Shown: piece after piece, positions 33,460-41,209 of the stretch
Layout of the letters: each line of letters opens with the position of its first letter
How positions within the stretch are numbered: the stretch's first letter is position 1
DNA from: a virus
IMG/VR virus record: IMGVR_UViG_3300009512_000010
Coordinates: 1-64,000 of that record
Strand: one strand, 5' to 3'
Length of the DNA: 64,000 nt
The notes under the pieces: generated by a model
What the model was told of the DNA's origin: nothing
Databases searched by the model: none
What the model saw: the letters and a program-made list of their open reading frames with translations, nothing else
Made by a program: the position numbers and the translations under genes

Positions 33460-33621
33460 CTAAATTGCAAGTATTAGATTCATTTCATCAACGATATCTT
33501 GGTATTTGGCAATCTTCTTCTCAATTGCATACTTCTTCATTCTTACTGATGAAGTGTTACCGTAAAACGTAGTTAGATATTTTTCTAACTTTTTGATTTC
33601 ATTTTCATACTGTTCTAGCAT
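33460..33621 (-). CDS. Small helical protein (53 aa)
   Basis: MLEQYENEIKKLEKYLTTFY then GNTSSVRMKKYAIEKKIAKY, with GAGGAG before the ATG. A charged coiled-coil-like protein, function unknown. Confidence 0.5.
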   Translation of the reverse strand: MLEQYENEIKKLEKYLTTFYGNTSSVRMKKYAIEKKIAKYQDIVDEMNLILAI

Positions 33622-33635
33622 TTCAATCTCCTCTA

Positions 33636-33818
33636 CTAATCTACATAAGAATTAGTTATTTTATCCCATCCCCAAGCAACAAACTTGCCCATCTCTTCGC
33701 CTTCTTTAATGCCCACATTAAAAGCACACTCTTTAAAAGCAGAAGTGATCTCTAAATCAGGATACATATCGATTATCTGACACGCTTGATTATAGGCATT
33801 TTCAAAATTAGTATTCAT
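33636..33818 (-). CDS. Small hypothetical protein (60 aa)
   Basis: MNTNFENAYNQACQIIDMYP then a region with two Cys (KECAFNVGIKEGEEMGKFVA). AAGGAG precedes the start. Function unknown. Confidence 0.5.
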   Translation of the reverse strand: MNTNFENAYNQACQIIDMYPDLEITSAFKECAFNVGIKEGEEMGKFVAWGWDKITNSYVD

Positions 33819-33834
33819 AAAAATCTCCTTGTTT

Positions 33835-34155
33835 CTACATTACACTCATAGCTGATTCGGATCGACTTGTCAACCCCTTTATTGCCATCTGCGCAACTTC
33901 TTCGAATTCGACATTGGCAATCATATCCTCAAGACGATCTTGGATCTCGACTAACTCGTCAAACGATTTGTCCATATCAAAGACAGCATCATTACAAGCA
34001 CCTGTGAGTTCTTCAATCTGCTTTTCGGTATCCCAATCAAAATCACCGCTTAGGGCATTTGATAGAGCACGTTCAGCATCACGCTTATTTGCTTTAAGAG
34101 CATTAGACGCTATGATGATATCTTCAAGAGTTTCTTTGATTAACTGGATAGACAT
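33835..34155 (-). CDS. Helical hypothetical protein
   Basis: 106 aa, long amphipathic helices (KETLEDIIIASNALKANKRD, FDELVEIQDRLEDMIANVEF). The C-terminus GLTSRSESAMSVM is the overlapping promoter read as protein, so the functional part probably ends near residue 92. Confidence 0.5.
   Translation of the reverse strand: MSIQLIKETLEDIIIASNALKANKRDAERALSNALSGDFDWDTEKQIEELTGACNDAVFDMDKSFDELVEIQDRLEDMIANVEFEEVAQMAIKGLTSRSESAMSVM
33845..33873 (-). promoter_or_regulatory. sigma70 promoter with CGAATC spacer
   Basis: TTGACA (33868-33873), 17-base spacer AGTCGATCCGAATCAGC, TATGAG (33845-33850), minus strand, inside the 3' end of the 106-aa gene. Confidence 0.7.
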
Positions 34156-34184
34156 TGCGAATCCTTTCTGAGATTACCCTTATA

Positions 34185-34213
34185 GTAATAGCGAATGATT
34201 CGTCCTATGTCAA
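34185..34213 (-). promoter_or_regulatory. sigma70 promoter with CGAATC spacer
   Basis: TTGACA (34208-34213), 17-base spacer TAGGACGAATCATTCGC, TATTAC (34185-34190), minus strand. Confidence 0.7.
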
Positions 34214-34216
34214 GCA

Positions 34217-35296
34217 CTATTTTCCGATATATTCGTGTGAGTAACACACTCTATCTGCGTGTTTGAAATGACTATCAGCAAATCCACCATAACTAGGTTT
34301 ATCTGGGTTTGCCATTGATCCTGTCTTATAATCCTGTCTGGATATACCATTCTTGGATGTAGCTCTCCATTTTTCGCTACGGTTACGATACTCTCCCAAT
34401 CTAGGGTGAGCCGTTTTTGTAAAATATCTTTTACCTTCGGCTAAATGAATATCGCCCAAAGCATCAGTCAACCTAGCACCTATGCCCAATCCTTGATACT
34501 CTGGTAATACCACTGTGCGATGACCTCGCCAAGCTTTCTTTAAACTACCAGAAGGCATGCTTAAGCTAGAAAGAAATCCGACAAGTCTGCCGTTCCATGT
34601 TGCGATCCAACAAGATGCACCTTTGTGGATGTGGTAGTCGAGATAGTGATGGTCGCTGAAGGTCGTCCAGATGTCTCTGGTACAAGGCTTGATTTCCAAA
34701 ACGATATCTGGCCTTTGATACCCCCTTGTGGTCAGCTTACCTGTTTGAGTATCGAATACCCAATCAGGTTGCAACCACTCAATGATGTCATAGTGACAAG
34801 AGGAGAATACGATGTTCTTTAGATTATTTCTTTTAACATAACGTGAGATAGCATTAGAGCAACTCTTAGCGACATCTCTATCAATAACAGATGTGAACTC
34901 ATCCACAACAATATTACTGCCTAGTTGCCTAGCTAACCTAGCTCGGAACTGTTCTCCATTAGAAAGAACATGATAGGGACGCATCCAAGAGGGAATACTG
35001 TTAAACCCAACAGCACCTAAACGATCTTGAACATCATCAATATCCTTGAAATGAGAAGCGATAGATTTGTTATCAAACCAATAAGGATCCTGTTCAGAAC
35101 CAAATTCTTTAAGTAGAGTGGTCTTACCAGATCCCGAAGGTCCTACAATAAGACCAATACCAAAGTCTTTGAGCGTTGTCTCACGATCAATTGAATTGAT
35201 TTCATGTGGATGAAACGTAGATGTCCCATCAAACTCATAGTCAAAGATCCGACTGATCTCATCCGTGATACCATCACGCTCTACTGTTACTTCCAT
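34217..35296 (-). CDS. ABC-type ATPase fused to a GNAT acetyltransferase domain
   Basis: 359 aa. The ATPase half is complete: Walker A GPSGSGKTT (52-60), signature LSNGEQFRARLA (111-122), Walker B IVVDEFTSVID (129-139), switch His in FSSCHYDII. No membrane segment is present, so this is not a transporter. The C-terminal half is a GNAT: CWIATWNGRLVGFLSSL and RTVVLPEYQGLGIGARLTDA (motif A). Mom-like DNA-base modification enzymes are GNATs, and the adjacent, overlapping gene is an NPPY methyltransferase, so a role in DNA modification is a reasonable inference, not proven. Confidence 0.82.
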   Translation of the reverse strand: MEVTVERDGITDEISRIFDYEFDGTSTFHPHEINSIDRETTLKDFGIGLIVGPSGSGKTTLLKEFGSEQDPYWFDNKSIASHFKDIDDVQDRLGAVGFNSIPSWMRPYHVLSNGEQFRARLARQLGSNIVVDEFTSVIDRDVAKSCSNAISRYVKRNNLKNIVFSSCHYDIIEWLQPDWVFDTQTGKLTTRGYQRPDIVLEIKPCTRDIWTTFSDHHYLDYHIHKGASCWIATWNGRLVGFLSSLSMPSGSLKKAWRGHRTVVLPEYQGLGIGARLTDALGDIHLAEGKRYFTKTAHPRLGEYRNRSEKWRATSKNGISRQDYKTGSMANPDKPSYGGFADSHFKHADRVCYSHEYIGK

Positions 35297-35816
35297 TTCG
35301 CTTTCCTTTCATCTTTGGGTTGTTAGCCCAATATATAGTGTTGGGTGGTAGGATCCCATGCATGAACCAAGCATTACCAAAGTGTGGTGCGCCACCACCT
35401 GTGAAGTCTACTCTGTTATTATACACCAGTGTAGACATTCCATAGTCCATGAACATCTGTCCACGTTTACCACCTTGGAACGATGCTACAGGTAGGAATA
35501 ACGCAAATGGTTTGCCTAACGAATAGCAATGCTCAATAAACTTATCCTTCAGACTGTATGGTGGATTAGTTATAATACCGTCATATACATCATCAGGTTG
35601 ACACCCAAAGAAATCTTTTCCCTGACTGCCTACCATATTATAACCGAATTTGTGCATTCCGTCAAGTATATTCGAAGAGATCCCCGAAGTAGCTTCGTAG
35701 TATGTCTTATCCTTATCTAGATATTCCAACAAAGGAATGATTTGATCTGATGGCGTGTAGCACTCATCACTTTCAGCATTCCGACTAGTTCGTTTAATCA
35801 TTTCAAGATTTGACAT
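35274..35816 (-). CDS. N6-adenine DNA methyltransferase-like protein (NPPY)
   Basis: 180 aa. DECYTPSDQIIPLLEYL near the N-terminus, a degenerate SAM-binding motif (YYEATSGISSNILDGM, about 39-54) and the catalytic NPPY at 84-87 (GIITNPPYSLKDKFI), then FALFLPVASFQGGKRGQMF. Typical of small phage adenine methylases without a target-recognition domain. It overlaps the ABC-GNAT fusion by 23 bases. The weak motif I leaves open that it binds a different cofactor or acts as a specificity partner. Confidence 0.75.
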   Translation of the reverse strand: MSNLEMIKRTSRNAESDECYTPSDQIIPLLEYLDKDKTYYEATSGISSNILDGMHKFGYNMVGSQGKDFFGCQPDDVYDGIITNPPYSLKDKFIEHCYSLGKPFALFLPVASFQGGKRGQMFMDYGMSTLVYNNRVDFTGGGAPHFGNAWFMHGILPPNTIYWANNPKMKGKRNGSNSRA

Positions 35817-35827
35817 TCTGTTCCACC

Positions 35828-35956
35828 TTAGTCATTTCTTTCATCCCGCCCCTTCTTAATTTCAAGGTACCTAGTCACCACTAAGTATGCGGCACCTATG
35901 TATGCAACTGATACCAACGGTACACTCAACAGTAGTCCAAGCAATTCTTTAGTCAT
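35828..35956 (-). CDS. Small membrane protein (42 aa)
   Basis: MTKELLGLLLSVPLVSVAYI then GAAYLVVTRYLEIKKGRDER: one hydrophobic span and a basic tail. The start shares a base with the upstream stop (TAATG). Function unknown. Confidence 0.5.
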   Translation of the reverse strand: MTKELLGLLLSVPLVSVAYIGAAYLVVTRYLEIKKGRDERND

Positions 35957-36648
35957 TACATAAACTCCTCAAGGCTGTTACCCAAAGTAATCGAATGGGA
36001 ATTAACACAGTATCTGCGCATCTCAGTCATATTCAACCTCAACTCCAGTCTACGCTTTCCTAATTGAAGATATGTTCTACCGTACTTAGGATCTATCAAT
36101 GGTATGTCTACGTTTCGAGTTCCACGAAGCACCATCTCATCAATTAAATTGGGATTATGACGTTGTATTACTTTCAATAAGCAATACCAAACCTGACCAT
36201 CCTCTTTATCACGTATAGCACACAGCACGTGAAGATTGTTGGTCTTACTAACTTTTCTGATAAACGGTTCTATGAACATCTCATTTAGACCTTCATAGTC
36301 ACCCTTCTTTAACTGTACATAAAAATTATCTTGGCTTGATTGTAAGTTTTGAAGAATACTGGCTTCACTTGTTATGCTTTGTAGATTATTGCAACTGATA
36401 CCTTTAACATCAATATCAAGCCTTGGCGTTACGACATCAACAACGTTATTGCCTGCGCCACACCACTTAGCATTCTCTATACTATCCGATACAGCATACT
36501 CCCAAGTCTCCTTACCGATGTTAACAGTTCTAGACTTGTTTTGGTAAGGGGCATAGTAATCATTCATCTCTTTAGCAAACTTTTCATTAAAGTCTGAGCC
36601 TATAAGAGCATCATGCTTATCTATCGAAATTGGCTCATAGTATATCAT
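35956..36648 (-). CDS. Putative PD-(D/E)XK-type nuclease-like protein
   Basis: 230 aa from the ATG at 36648 (AGGAAAT before it); the longer frame runs through tRNA-Trp. VVDVVTPRLDIDVKGISCNN has a D-x(n)-D-x-K core reminiscent of restriction/homing nucleases, with VWYCLLKVIQRHNPNL as a following strand and helix. No known family recognised. Position beside tRNA genes and the methyltransferase pair is suggestive of a homing or restriction role; low certainty. Confidence 0.5.
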   Translation of the reverse strand: MIYYEPISIDKHDALIGSDFNEKFAKEMNDYYAPYQNKSRTVNIGKETWEYAVSDSIENAKWCGAGNNVVDVVTPRLDIDVKGISCNNLQSITSEASILQNLQSSQDNFYVQLKKGDYEGLNEMFIEPFIRKVSKTNNLHVLCAIRDKEDGQVWYCLLKVIQRHNPNLIDEMVLRGTRNVDIPLIDPKYGRTYLQLGKRRLELRLNMTEMRRYCVNSHSITLGNSLEEFM

Positions 36649-36659
36649 ATATTTCCTAT

Positions 36660-36733
36660 TGGCAAAGGTGGAAGGAGTTGAACCCTCGCTTGCGGATTTG
36701 GAATCCGCCGTGCTACCATAACACTTCACCCCT
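36660..36733 (-). tRNA. tRNA-Trp (CCA anticodon)
   Basis: 74 nt including an encoded CCA. Acceptor AGGGGTG pairs with CACCTTT; anticodon stem GCGGA/TCCGC with loop TTCCAAA, anticodon CCA; T arm GAGGG TTCAACT CCTTC. Eight bases separate it from tRNA-Arg. Confidence 0.92.
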
Positions 36734-36740
36734 ACGCATT

Positions 36741-36818
36741 TGGTGTTTCCTGTAGGACTCGAACCTACGGCCTAGTCATTAGAAGTGACTTGCTCTAATC
36801 CAGCTGAGCTAAGGAAAC
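36741..36818 (-). tRNA. tRNA-Arg (TCT anticodon)
   Basis: 78 nt including an encoded CCA. Acceptor GTTTCCT/AGGAAAC, D arm with AGCTCAGCTGGATTAGAGC, anticodon stem AGTCA/TGACT with loop CTTCTAA (anticodon TCT), T arm with GGTTCGAGTCC. It reads AGA/AGG, codons that this A+T-rich genome uses often. Confidence 0.93.
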
Positions 36819-36824
36819 TAACTC

Positions 36825-37322
36825 TTATTTCACAAACTCTGTCGTGTAAGTAATACCATCAATTTTCCAATTAATGATTGAGTAACTATACTCTGTACGC
36901 TCAACGGTACGATAATAAGTTACGTAATCACAACGGTTCTCAGTTCGGTATCCTGTAATACCTTGACCGGGTTTTGGTTTAGCACCTTTGTCAGCACCCA
37001 CAAGACCACCAAAGATAGCTCCTGCGGCGGCACCCTTATCGTCGCCTGTGACACCTTTACCAACAAGACCACCAAGGATCATACCAAGTAAGGCTCCCTC
37101 TGCGGCATTGCCTTGTTTATGGACTGTACCATATACTGGAACATTTACATTCACACACTCTTTTTTAGTGTATGGTTCACTGTCCTGTACTACTGAATAG
37201 TAGTCCATCACTGTGCCCTTAATAGGTGTTGAATTCTCAGCACTAGCCTTTGTTGCCACAACAGCAGTTAGTAGCATAGCCGCACCAATGATCGTGTTAG
37301 TAATTAACTTATCTTTATTCAT
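36825..37322 (-). CDS. Secreted glycine-zipper envelope protein
   Basis: 165 aa. Signal peptide MNKDKLITNTIIGAAMLLTA followed by VVATKASA|E. Residues about 75-115 form a glycine zipper (GALLGMILGGLVGKGVTG, then GAAAGAIFGGLVGADKGA) as in the bacterial 17-kDa antigen/SlyB-type outer-membrane proteins. Two Cys pairs flank it. Probably exported to the host envelope; possible roles are envelope stress, superinfection exclusion or lysis. It looks host-derived. Confidence 0.7.
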   Translation of the reverse strand: MNKDKLITNTIIGAAMLLTAVVATKASAENSTPIKGTVMDYYSVVQDSEPYTKKECVNVNVPVYGTVHKQGNAAEGALLGMILGGLVGKGVTGDDKGAAAGAIFGGLVGADKGAKPKPGQGITGYRTENRCDYVTYYRTVERTEYSYSIINWKIDGITYTTEFVK

Positions 37323-37464
37323 CTTTTTCTCCTATCCAAACGTTTATTGTTACCATTCTCTCATTATGGTTCTGAAAAACTGCCCATTCGAGATCTGCTC
37401 CGCTTAATGCATTTCGTAAGACTTCCATCTTAGGCGTCTTAGGAATTGTTTGTTTCGGCATCAT
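37315..37464 (-). CDS. Small hypothetical protein (49 aa)
   Basis: MMPKQTIPKTPKMEVLRNAL then WAVFQNHNERMVTINVWIGE. AAGGAG precedes the start; its stop overlaps the start of the glycine-zipper gene by 8 bases. Confidence 0.5.
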   Translation of the reverse strand: MMPKQTIPKTPKMEVLRNALSGADLEWAVFQNHNERMVTINVWIGEKDE

Positions 37465-37485
37465 GCGATTCTCCTTGTTAAAGTT

Positions 37486-37514
37486 ATGATAACATCGTTT
37501 GTATTCTAAGTCAA
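37486..37514 (-). promoter_or_regulatory. sigma70-like promoter for the envelope-protein/tRNA unit
   Basis: TTGACT (37509-37514), 17-base spacer, TATCAT (37486-37491), minus strand. Confidence 0.6.
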
Positions 37515-37530
37515 GGTTTAAATTTATCTC

Positions 37531-37875
37531 TTAGGTTCTTCGTATATCTAATAGAGCACCTTCCACTCTTGATGGATACTCTCCAAGATATGTTCCTGCC
37601 ATAAGCATGTCCTTAGTTAGAAACTTCTTGTGTTGATGCTCTACGGTGTCCCACACCTTTAGCAACTTCTTAGCCAACCTATCAAACATAACGTCTTCTA
37701 GGATGGGATCGTCATCTATATAGTAAGCATACGCCGCCATCAAATACCAAGGAACAAGCATGTTATCGTTGTTATCAATGGTATCCATCATGATCTTTGT
37801 AATTTTGGCTATACTTCTACTTTTCTTCTTTTGGTTTGGGGATTGTGTGTTTTGACCAGTCATCGCAAGGGTCAT
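37531..37875 (-). CDS. Conserved phage protein, DNA-ligase-N-terminal-like motif
   Basis: 114 aa (or 110 from a second ATG at 37863). MLVPWYLMAAYAYYIDDDPI then LEDVMFDRLAKKLLKVWDTV resembles the YY..D.P.....YD.L motif of the NAD-ligase Ia domain, and I have seen similar proteins in marine T4-like phages. No ligase core follows, so the name would mislead. Late and early promoters are stacked upstream. Confidence 0.55.
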   Translation of the reverse strand: MTLAMTGQNTQSPNQKKKSRSIAKITKIMMDTIDNNDNMLVPWYLMAAYAYYIDDDPILEDVMFDRLAKKLLKVWDTVEHQHKKFLTKDMLMAGTYLGEYPSRVEGALLDIRRT

Positions 37876-37912
37876 CCTTCTCGTTGTCGAAGGAAGTTGA
37901 ATTAATCATCAT
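37817..37912 (-). CDS. Possible 31-aa overlapping minigene
   Basis: Frame MMINSTSFDNEKDDPCDDWS ... PKPKEEK with AGAAGGA upstream, overlapping the first 59 bases of the 114-aa gene in another frame. It may be a leader peptide coupling the two. Confidence 0.3.
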   Translation of the reverse strand: MMINSTSFDNEKDDPCDDWSKHTIPKPKEEK

Positions 37913-37939
37913 GATGGTGTCCTTCTATACTCGGTTTAT

Positions 37940-37975
37940 TATTTATATAATAACAAACTACAATATAGATGTCAA
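37940..37975 (-). promoter_or_regulatory. Stacked early and late promoters
   Basis: TTGACA (37970-37975), 17-base spacer and TATTAT (37947-37952) form a sigma70 promoter. TATAAATA (37940-37947) overlaps its downstream edge as a late promoter. Both are on the minus strand. Confidence 0.65.
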
Positions 37976-37980
37976 TAGCC

Positions 37981-38580
37981 TTATGGCGTTACAATTGTAA
38001 CATTCTGTGGGCATTCCATCTTAGTATTAGAATGTTTATGGAATAGTCTGAACTCCGTGTCAGGGAACTCTTTAAACAACTGAGGCCAAATTCCTCGCCA
38101 GTTGTTAGCCAGTCTGTTGGTGTTCTGTTGACCACGATCTGATTCTAGATAGAAATCAGTAGAGCTTGTCATGTCAAAGTCGAAGATAGAGTTAAAGCCA
38201 AACATGTTACACACCTTTGGTTTCCATCTACTGACGCCATAGTGTGTTGCTACGTGACCACAGTTGAAATCGGTTGCATTACGTGCGTATGGTGGCACAT
38301 CAAGGTAGAAGCCACGGATCTGTGATGCATGTCTTAGATAGAAAGAAGAGTTCTGTTCCATGTGGATCTTAGGTCTGTTGCCAAGGATCCAATGACCAGG
38401 AACTTGTACACTACCATCTTGGATTGCTCTCATCATTTTAAAGTCAACCATTATAGTCGCAAATACATTATCGATAGCCATGGGTGGTAGATTGCACGTT
38501 AGTCTAATACCCTTTTGGTCATCTCTAAAGTACCCTGCACTTTGACCATTACCAATAATGTTTACAATATCTTCGCTCAT
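37981..38580 (-). CDS. Glycosyltransferase-29-like hypothetical protein
   Basis: 199 aa. NIIGNGQSAGYFRDDQKGIR at the N-terminus resembles the nucleotide-sugar-binding start of sialyltransferase-like (GT29) and related proteins; CNMFGFNSIFDFDM and ATHYGVSRWKPK follow. Final gene of the glycosyltransferase cluster, coupled to the one upstream. Assignment is tentative. Confidence 0.5.
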   Translation of the reverse strand: MSEDIVNIIGNGQSAGYFRDDQKGIRLTCNLPPMAIDNVFATIMVDFKMMRAIQDGSVQVPGHWILGNRPKIHMEQNSSFYLRHASQIRGFYLDVPPYARNATDFNCGHVATHYGVSRWKPKVCNMFGFNSIFDFDMTSSTDFYLESDRGQQNTNRLANNWRGIWPQLFKEFPDTEFRLFHKHSNTKMECPQNVTIVTP

Positions 38581-39209
38581 TACTTCATCATCTCTTTAAT
38601 TACTTCTTTACCCTTACCGCCTGTCCAATGCACGATAGCCGCATCGTCAAACCCTGGGTACTTATCTTGTATATCTAGGCGTAGGAAATTGTACCTTGCT
38701 GGCAAATGATTGATATGGGTAATCTCTCTGATGGGATCCCCACCAAGCATCCAATTCAACACTTCCTGATCACCAACTTCATTCGTTAGACCATCTTTGA
38801 TGTATCTAGCCCATTCAGATAGAATAGGTGGAATACCTTCAAACCCCACAACACCACTGTTGTACCAAGTACCACGATCACCACGTCTTGTAGTCCATGG
38901 ACGATCTACTGCCATAGTCAACTTCTGAGATGAAATGTGATTAAAGATACCGTCTAGGTTCTTCTTAACTTCGCAATCGCTGTCGATCCACACAACCTGA
39001 TCTGCAATAGCGGAAGCATCCATCATAGCGGCAGGTTTCTTAAACCAACCCTGTAGATCCTGTCTGAAGGTGTCAAACTCATAGACTGCTAGTTGCGCAT
39101 CTGGATTGTGTAGGGTAAAGTTTTCTTCGAACCACGGCAACATCCAATCAGTCTTTTTATCAGCCCCTGTGATATAGAGTTTGTTAAACTGCTTCTTAGA
39201 TAATGCCAT
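38580..39209 (-). CDS. Glycosyltransferase, GT8-like
   Basis: 209 aa from the ATG at 39209 (GGAGAAG before it). VVWIDSDCEVKKNLDGIF supplies the DxD metal/nucleotide-sugar motif, GTWYNSGVVGFEGIP and HLPARYNFLRLD follow, and IVHWTGGKGK gives the C-terminal His motif of GT-A retaining enzymes. It overlaps the GT25-like gene upstream. Confidence 0.75.
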   Translation of the reverse strand: MALSKKQFNKLYITGADKKTDWMLPWFEENFTLHNPDAQLAVYEFDTFRQDLQGWFKKPAAMMDASAIADQVVWIDSDCEVKKNLDGIFNHISSQKLTMAVDRPWTTRRGDRGTWYNSGVVGFEGIPPILSEWARYIKDGLTNEVGDQEVLNWMLGGDPIREITHINHLPARYNFLRLDIQDKYPGFDDAAIVHWTGGKGKEVIKEMMK

Positions 39210-39837
39210 AGTCTTCTCCATAATTATGTTTGGCTAGACAGCCTGTCTCATTCTGAATAGTAGTAAAACTATCGTCACAGTCTACAGGCCATGGATAGTA
39301 CTCTTCTAGCCATGGGAATAGTCTGTTGTTAAGATATATATCTGTGGGTTGTGCATTGAATACCGCTTCGGCAATGATAGCTTCAGCACCCCTTGGAGTG
39401 ACTGCATATGCGTGTGCTCCGGGTAAGTATTGTTTTGAAACCAATTTACCAAGACCTAGATTGGGCATAATGTATTTACCATAGGATGGTTTACCGATGT
39501 TTACCAACCCATTGAATGGCATCTTGGGGATAGCCGCCTTGACAACCGCATCGTGCTCGAAGATAATGATTGATTCATTTAGTTCCACACACTTCTTCCA
39601 CAATAGGAAGTGTGACATGAATGCCGACACAACTCTATCATATCTTGAATACTTCTCAAGGAAGTTCTTAACAGGGATGCCGTGCTTTTCTGCCAAAGAA
39701 AACACACTCTGTTCTGGTGTGATAGCGTCAAACACCTCTATACTATCATCATTATGCCGTTTAAACGACTTTATGCAACGATCAGACATCTCCACACTCT
39801 GTGGATTATCTTTTATTGTGATAACAAATGCTCTCAT
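39196..39837 (-). CDS. Glycosyltransferase family 25 (LPS-type)
   Basis: 213 aa. MRAFVITIKDNPQSVEMSDR, then SHFLLWKKCVELNESIIIFE HDAVV and GAHAYAVTPRGAEAII are the GT25 landmarks. Similar in layout to the next gene, so the pair probably arose by duplication. Coupled by ATGA to the upstream copy. Confidence 0.8.
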   Translation of the reverse strand: MRAFVITIKDNPQSVEMSDRCIKSFKRHNDDSIEVFDAITPEQSVFSLAEKHGIPVKNFLEKYSRYDRVVSAFMSHFLLWKKCVELNESIIIFEHDAVVKAAIPKMPFNGLVNIGKPSYGKYIMPNLGLGKLVSKQYLPGAHAYAVTPRGAEAIIAEAVFNAQPTDIYLNNRLFPWLEEYYPWPVDCDDSFTTIQNETGCLAKHNYGEDYGII

Positions 39838-40529
39838 AGTGTAGTCGTACTCCTAGTACGTTGTATCGTGGTATAATACTTCTTAGTCACACCGATATTC
39901 TTAATAATCTGTCTGCACATTATAGCATCATTAGGCCATAGGCCATACTGATAACATGCTCTCAACAGATCATCTGCCCCATCTGGTGTTAGTATATATG
40001 CACTGTTTCCAGCGATACCTTGAGGCACACCCCAACCATCTATATGAGGAACTGGTTGCACCACTTCTTTTCTATTCTGTATTACATCATGAAACTGTTG
40101 CGATTTGCGTGTTGCTCCTAGTGGAGAATTAACACCTATGATATTATACCCTTTGTTTAGGTAATTGTCAACATTAAGATTGGTGGTAAATATCGCATCG
40201 TGTTCGAATATCAACATAGGTGCTTTGTTTCTAGAACATCTGTCCCACAACCTAAAGTGGCTCATAGAGCATGCTACACGTGCATGTCTATTGGCTGTCT
40301 GATATGCCACCTTCCTCAGTCCAGAAGCCATATCGTGGATCTCTCCATCCCAAGGCCAATTCCACTGAAGCTTGTATGCCTTAACCCACTCTTCAACATC
40401 GTCTGGCGTAGTGGCCTCGAAGGTCTTTATCTTAAATTTGTTATCAAACTTAGCAGAGGATGCAATGCAATTTGCGGCGGCAGTTTCGCTTACTTCGTTA
40501 CCCTTAATGGTTATAACGTGTGCTTCCAT
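39834..40529 (-). CDS. Glycosyltransferase family 25, second copy
   Basis: 231 aa. MEAHVITIKGNEVSETAAAN, SMSHFRLWDRCSRNKAPMLI FEHDAIF and GNSAYILTPDGADDLLRACY parallel the neighbouring GT25. The middle differs, so the acceptor probably differs. One-base stop/start overlap with the upstream GT. Confidence 0.78.
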   Translation of the reverse strand: MEAHVITIKGNEVSETAAANCIASSAKFDNKFKIKTFEATTPDDVEEWVKAYKLQWNWPWDGEIHDMASGLRKVAYQTANRHARVACSMSHFRLWDRCSRNKAPMLIFEHDAIFTTNLNVDNYLNKGYNIIGVNSPLGATRKSQQFHDVIQNRKEVVQPVPHIDGWGVPQGIAGNSAYILTPDGADDLLRACYQYGLWPNDAIMCRQIIKNIGVTKKYYTTIQRTRSTTTL

Positions 40530-41209
40530 TATAAAATACCTTTATCAACCAATGCCTGATAGTTCTTGATCTTCTCTTGCTTCGGTCCTGATGGTGTAAT
40601 CTTTGTACGTACATGGATCATACCAGCGTATTGTGGATACTCTAGGTAGTTGTCATAGCACCACTTTGGATGTAGGAACTGATCGTCGGAGATCTTAACA
40701 CCTGTTTTGAAAGCAAGTGTGTGAAAGATACCCTCGTCTTCCCATTGATACGGTTTATTGTATGCGTTCATCCAACTCTCATTACCACCAAGTCCACCAC
40801 GTAGTTTCTGTCGCAATGCTCTATCCATCTTGTAGATAGCACCACCCCAATAAGGAGCATTCATGGATCCTTGGAATGAGTTTTGTCTTACAAGCTTAGT
40901 GTGTAGATTCTGTTGAATAGGGTTGTATAGACCAACCCCCACTTCGTCAAAGATGTCCTTATCCATATTCTTTGGAACAAACATATCAATGTCTACCATC
41001 AGGACGTTGTCATAATCGTCATACTCTTCGTCTATCATGTAAACTTTTTGACAAGGTGCTGTTAGATGATCACGGAATGGCATGCCCAAGACAAGCGAAT
41101 AGTCCGCACCCACCTGTACTGCATACTCTTGAATGTTCTTTTGACTTTTCTTGTCAAGTTCTCCCATGTTGTCAAACTTGTCGAAGTGTTGTAGGATTAT
41201 ATTACGCAT
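40529..41209 (-). CDS. Glycosyltransferase, GT8-like with DxD
   Basis: 226 aa. DNVLMVDIDMFVPKNMDKDI carries DID as the metal motif; the body has NAPYWGGAIYKMDRALRQKL and EDEGIFHTLAFKTG. Overlaps the methyltransferase gene by 8 bases. Confidence 0.7.
   Translation of the reverse strand: MRNIILQHFDKFDNMGELDKKSQKNIQEYAVQVGADYSLVLGMPFRDHLTAPCQKVYMIDEEYDDYDNVLMVDIDMFVPKNMDKDIFDEVGVGLYNPIQQNLHTKLVRQNSFQGSMNAPYWGGAIYKMDRALRQKLRGGLGGNESWMNAYNKPYQWEDEGIFHTLAFKTGVKISDDQFLHPKWCYDNYLEYPQYAGMIHVRTKITPSGPKQEKIKNYQALVDKGIL

Noticed and set aside
36660-36818. tRNA genes as a prophage attachment site
   Set aside because: No integrase, excisionase or repressor, and no duplicated tRNA 3' end seen; the genome is lytic T4-type.
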